Assembly: GCF_014905175.1 (NCBI RefSeq)
Contig: NC_057789.1
Span: forward strand, 7,068,001-7,132,000
DNA: 64,000 bases
Direction of reading: 5' to 3'
Source of the DNA: Aphidius gifuensis
Lineage: Eukaryota; Arthropoda; Insecta; Hymenoptera; Braconidae
Positions 59,669 to 64,000 of this stretch are shown one piece after another. Within the stretch, counting starts at the first letter, position 1; every line of letters starts with the position of its first letter. The notes under the pieces were generated by a model. The model had not been told where the DNA came from and searched no databases. It saw only the letters and a list, made by a program, of their open reading frames with translations. The translations under genes and the position numbers were made by a program.

Positions 59669-62600
59669 AACAAATTATTAATAAAATTGAAAAGCTTGTC
59701 AAAGCATTTTGTTATATACACTCAAAATAAATATATTCAATTATGTATACATAGTGAAATATTTATTCTATTTATAAACAGAATATTATGAAATAAAAAT
59801 TTGATAAAATCAGTAAATAGTTTTGTAAAAAAAAAATTATATACCAAGCTATTTGTGATATAATATTTTGTGAATTATTAAATCATATAATTTTATATCT
59901 TTAATATATCTGTATTTAATAAATATAAAATATTATATTTATATTTTTTTTTATTGATTAAATTGATTTGCCAGAAAAAAAGACATCAAATAAAATAAGA
60001 TAAAATAATAAATTTTGCAATGTTCAGCAAATGAAATTCCCAACTTTTCTTATATTTTATTTTTTATTTCTGTGAAGTAAACGAGGAAAAATGGAAAAAA
60101 GTGATGCGGCCTTGATTCAATAAAGAAAGTAAGGTAGTAGAGAAATGGATAAAGTGAGTACAGAATTGTGTGGTAAGGGTTACTCAAACGAGAATAGTAA
60201 CATTGACTTGGTTGGAGGTAACCCTCACTCGTTCATTATATATACAATACATCTGTACATTTTCTCACGATATAAAAATAAATTTTCACATTTATACAAT
60301 TTCAAGGTATTTTATTATATAATATATAGAATACATACTTTTATATATATCATACATTTATAGCAACTTACTTGAATAAAAAAATAAATAAATAAATAAA
60401 AATCGTTGTATACATTTTGATGTGTATAAAAAAAATCATAGATGTCATATTGAAGCAAAGAAAAAAAATCTTTTTGTATTAAAATAAAAAAAAGAATATA
60501 TATAATTTAATATAATTTTTGTTTTTTTTTTGATGAAACAAAGAGGATTATTTTGTATTTCAGTTGGCTGATGTCCCATTGAATTTTCATAGCATCAAAC
60601 AAAAAGAAATAAACTAAGCTGATTTTAACGTTACACAAAAATTAAATGACAATAAAAAATTGAATTAATTTTTTTTTAGCTAATTAAATAAAACTATATT
60701 ATAAATTATAATAAATTGCTATATATAATTTATTATAATAAAAATGAAAATTAAACAAATAAATTTTAAAAAGTAAATAAATATTAAAATGGATATTCAG
60801 CAATAGTAACTTTCATATATAAAATTAATGTGTCTATGATGAAATCAGTAATAGAGGTCAATATAGATTTCGTGGGTAATCAACAACAAACCATCAGAAT
60901 TTAGAGCTTCCAAAAGCCGAGGATCAAACGATGGTAAATCATTGACGTAACGATGGCTTTCCCACTCATCTACTGACTATTTTCTCTCTCACAAACTCGT
61001 TATTATTATTGCACTAGATTATCGATAAAAGACCATTCAATTCGTTATCAATGTATGCGTCGAATAATTTTGTTTAATTTACCATTGATATTAAACCATA
61101 TAAATACCATTATTTTATTTTTACTATTTTTTTTTTTCAATTTTTTTTTCAACTTATAATCAGCAATATATTCAGCATTAATTTATCAATACTCATGAAC
61201 AAAAATTTATATTTTAAAATCATGATTTGAATTTTAATATTTTTATTTTCATTGATTTTTTAGCCATAAATATTTTATGTATATCTTTATTTATTTATGT
61301 ATATTTTTATGAATCTTTTATTTTTAAATAAAATCATATTTGAAGTTGACTATTCAAGCAATTTACCACCTGTTTGCGTACACTTGTTACAATTTATGTC
61401 AAATTGATCAGAGATGCTACCAAGTCCCAAGTGTGTGTCCGTTTGTTTTTTTTTATTTTTTGCATTATATAACTATGCAATTATTTTTCTTTCTATATTT
61501 TACTGATTATAATTATCATTAGGAATTTAATATAATAAACGATATAATTATGTATAATGCAAAGTTGGTATTAAATGAAAATTAAGTGGCAATCACGCGA
61601 TGATTTGAATTTTACAATCAAAATGTTAAAGCACATTGATGTATATGCATAAAATTATTTACCTTTTACCTATACACATGTGCATAATACATATTTGAAA
61701 GTAAAAAACGTCAGTTTGAATATATACGTGGGTTTAATGTGAGCTCATAGAATTTTATGAAATGCGTATATAATTGTAGTATGATGCATGAGCATGTGCA
61801 CTAATTTTATTCAATATTTGTGATTTGAAATCTTTCAATTATATATACATATAAATATATTTAGTAACATAAAATACAAAAGCTATGAAAATTATTATAC
61901 AATTAAAATTGTGTACATTAATATCGATCATATCACACATTCATGAATTTCTTTTTCATTTGATAAAAGTACTGTGATTTTAATTACAAACAAAAATAAA
62001 ATTAATGAGTTTTCAAGTTTTAAAATGAGCTTAACTAAAAATTGAGGTCATTAAATTTTACGTATAGAGGATATTTCAAATAAAACCAATATGAGCTTAA
62101 AAATCAACAGTAATTAAGAGGTTATTTTTTATTGAAGATGTAAATTTATAATAAAAATAAATATCAATATAATTAAAAATATAATTAAATAAAAATATAG
62201 TGCAATGTGAATTATTTTTTTTTATATGTTTTTGATTATTTTTTATTGTTAATAAAGAATTGAGATTGATTGCAGAAATAACAAAAATAGCTGAATGTAC
62301 TTGAAATAAGTGCTATTGAAAATTGCAATAATACAAAAACGGATAATTAAAAAAGTAAAAGAAATAAAAAAAAAAAAAAAGTTAAATAAAAGTAAAATGA
62401 GTTGTAAATAAACGATATTGTCAAGTCGATAAAGTGAGACCTCAAAGAATGTCATGTACTGTCAGATTACACTCATTTTGTCACCCTATTGTTTGAATTT
62501 ATCGTCATGACAACAAAAAATTATTTATACGCATGCGTTTGTAAAATTTTCATTGTATTTAGAAAAAATAAAAATAAAAAAAAAACAGAAACAATACGAA

Positions 62601-64000
62601 TTCATTCCGTCAACGTTCCGCTGACCGATGCACTCTCTATTTTACGTACGATTCAGAAGAGACAATAGAAAAAAAAAAAACAACGAATAAAAATAAAAGG
62701 TAAAATAAACAAAGTAAAAAAAACAATTGAAAATAATATAAAAAAAAATACTGAAATAGTTACAGAAGCGAATGTCAACGCTGTTTTTACGAACAATACT
62801 ACGTAAATAGGTTTTTTTTTGTTCATTATCCATATTGACAGCGTCAGTAGTGATAGTACTAAACTGTATAATCAAATATCAAATTAATTAACAACAAAGA
62901 ATTGAGAAAATAATATTAATCACAAAATTATATATTTGATATTAGTTTTAAAAATGTTTTTTTTTTTTGTTTTACTTTTATAGCTATAATTTTCTTTCTC
63001 TGTATAATATTAATAATAAAAACACCAAGTTTTTTAATTACTCTAATAATTAAATGGAATTGTATCAAACAGTTGCGAATATTAATACAGATATTAATAA
63101 AAGAAAAAAAAAGTTTTTTCATAATTGCAAAACTCAGTTAATAAATACTGGCAAAATTTAGCTTTGTAGAATAATTTTTTTTTTTCCGTTTCAACTGATT
63201 TGTAAATATTGGGGATTGATTTTTATTTTTTTTACTTTTTTTATAGTCACGCCAACCCTTGTTGTAATAATGCTAGCAAAAGCTTTTGATGTTGAGCTTA
63301 ATTTTGAGAAAGTTAATTTTAGTAAAAGTTAATAATTAAATCCGATATTTTTTTCAAGTAAGTACTTATATATTTTATGGCTTCAAAGATCATCGAAGAA
63401 TATTTAATATTTGTTAAATCTTTAAATAGCAAATTGTTACAACAGTTATCGATGATACTTTTGGGATATCAGAAAAGTATATATAAAATTACAGTAAAGT
63501 ATTGAAATATTCAATTCTAAAGTTAAGCCAAATACTGAACTTTAGAAATTTTTTTATTTTTTTTTTTTTCAATTCAACTATCTCGAGAGAAGTTATGTTT
63601 GGATAAGTATTAACAAAAAAAAAAAAAAAAAAACCAAGACGAAAGAAAGTTATCAATCTTCGATTGAGTTTTTATATTAAAAAGTTGAATAATTCTATCA
63701 CTAATAACTCGAGTCTATCAGTCGAATTTTCACTTGTTTCGGCTGAACATACGTTGACTTGTATCACTAGTTTTTTATAATATTTTTTTAATTAATGAAA
63801 TAGCATTGTAATAAACCATACAGAATAATATTTTTTAAAAAAAAATCTATTATAAAACACTATTCACAAATGAATAATGGAAAAAAATTCTACAATAATT
63901 TTAATTATACATTTTATTAAAAATTTATTATTATAAAGAAAAAATACATTACTAAATGAATTTTTTTCCCATTTCAATAATGAGTTTTTACAATATTTTG
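59669..64000. other. gene-free AT-rich stretch at the right end
   Basis: No gene was recognised. Frames present are short and rich in Phe, Ile, Lys and Asn from AT bias. Small GC-richer patches at about 60130-60230, 60840-61000 and 62600-62660 have no interpretable structure. Confidence 0.6.

Overview
The window is very AT-rich eukaryotic DNA, full of poly-A and poly-T runs and short TA repeats. It has one gene that can be read completely and long stretches without visible genes. Introns are GT-AG. The gene is an animal acid-sphingomyelinase-like phosphodiesterase (SMPDL3 family). Together with the strong AT bias this suggests an insect, perhaps a small hymenopteran. The phylum-level call is an inference from one protein and base composition.

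Layout. 1-8 kb: gene-poor DNA with one decayed retroelement integrase-like fragment near 0.4-0.5 kb. 8.2-8.8 kb and 20.9-21.4 kb: two copies, in opposite orientation, of a roughly 600 bp repeat. Each copy has a tRNA-like pol III promoter pair (A and B boxes 43 bp apart) and ends in a long hairpin. 11.9-15.8 kb: a tandem array of about 27 copies of a 143 bp unit. Two unit types alternate, and part of the array has a 715 bp (five-unit) higher-order period. A diverged single copy lies at 29.5 kb. 15.8-40 kb: no convincing gene, only a few isolated exon-like islands (31.37 kb plus, 38.15-38.31 kb minus) and foldable inverted repeats. 40.3-40.5 kb: a 242 bp foldback (MITE-like) element.

41.1-52.7 kb, minus strand: the phosphodiesterase gene. 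I assembled nine coding exons (1548 nt including stop, 515 aa) with all phases consistent. The protein has a signal peptide, the metallophosphoesterase core, a cysteine-rich C-terminal domain and a hydrophobic tail that would suit a GPI anchor. Two features stand out. A roughly 50-residue Tyr-Gln/poly-Gln insert sits in a loop after the NTNL motif. The usual GNHD/GNHE metal motif reads GHED. A short 5' UTR piece abuts the start exon behind a splice acceptor, so an upstream non-coding exon is expected. The GC-shifted, TATA-containing region at 58.9-59.06 kb is the best candidate for it.

59-64 kb: no complete gene; one 66 nt exon-like island on the plus strand at 59.50 kb. Exon boundaries were read by eye from splice consensus, reading frame and family conservation; no transcript evidence was available.
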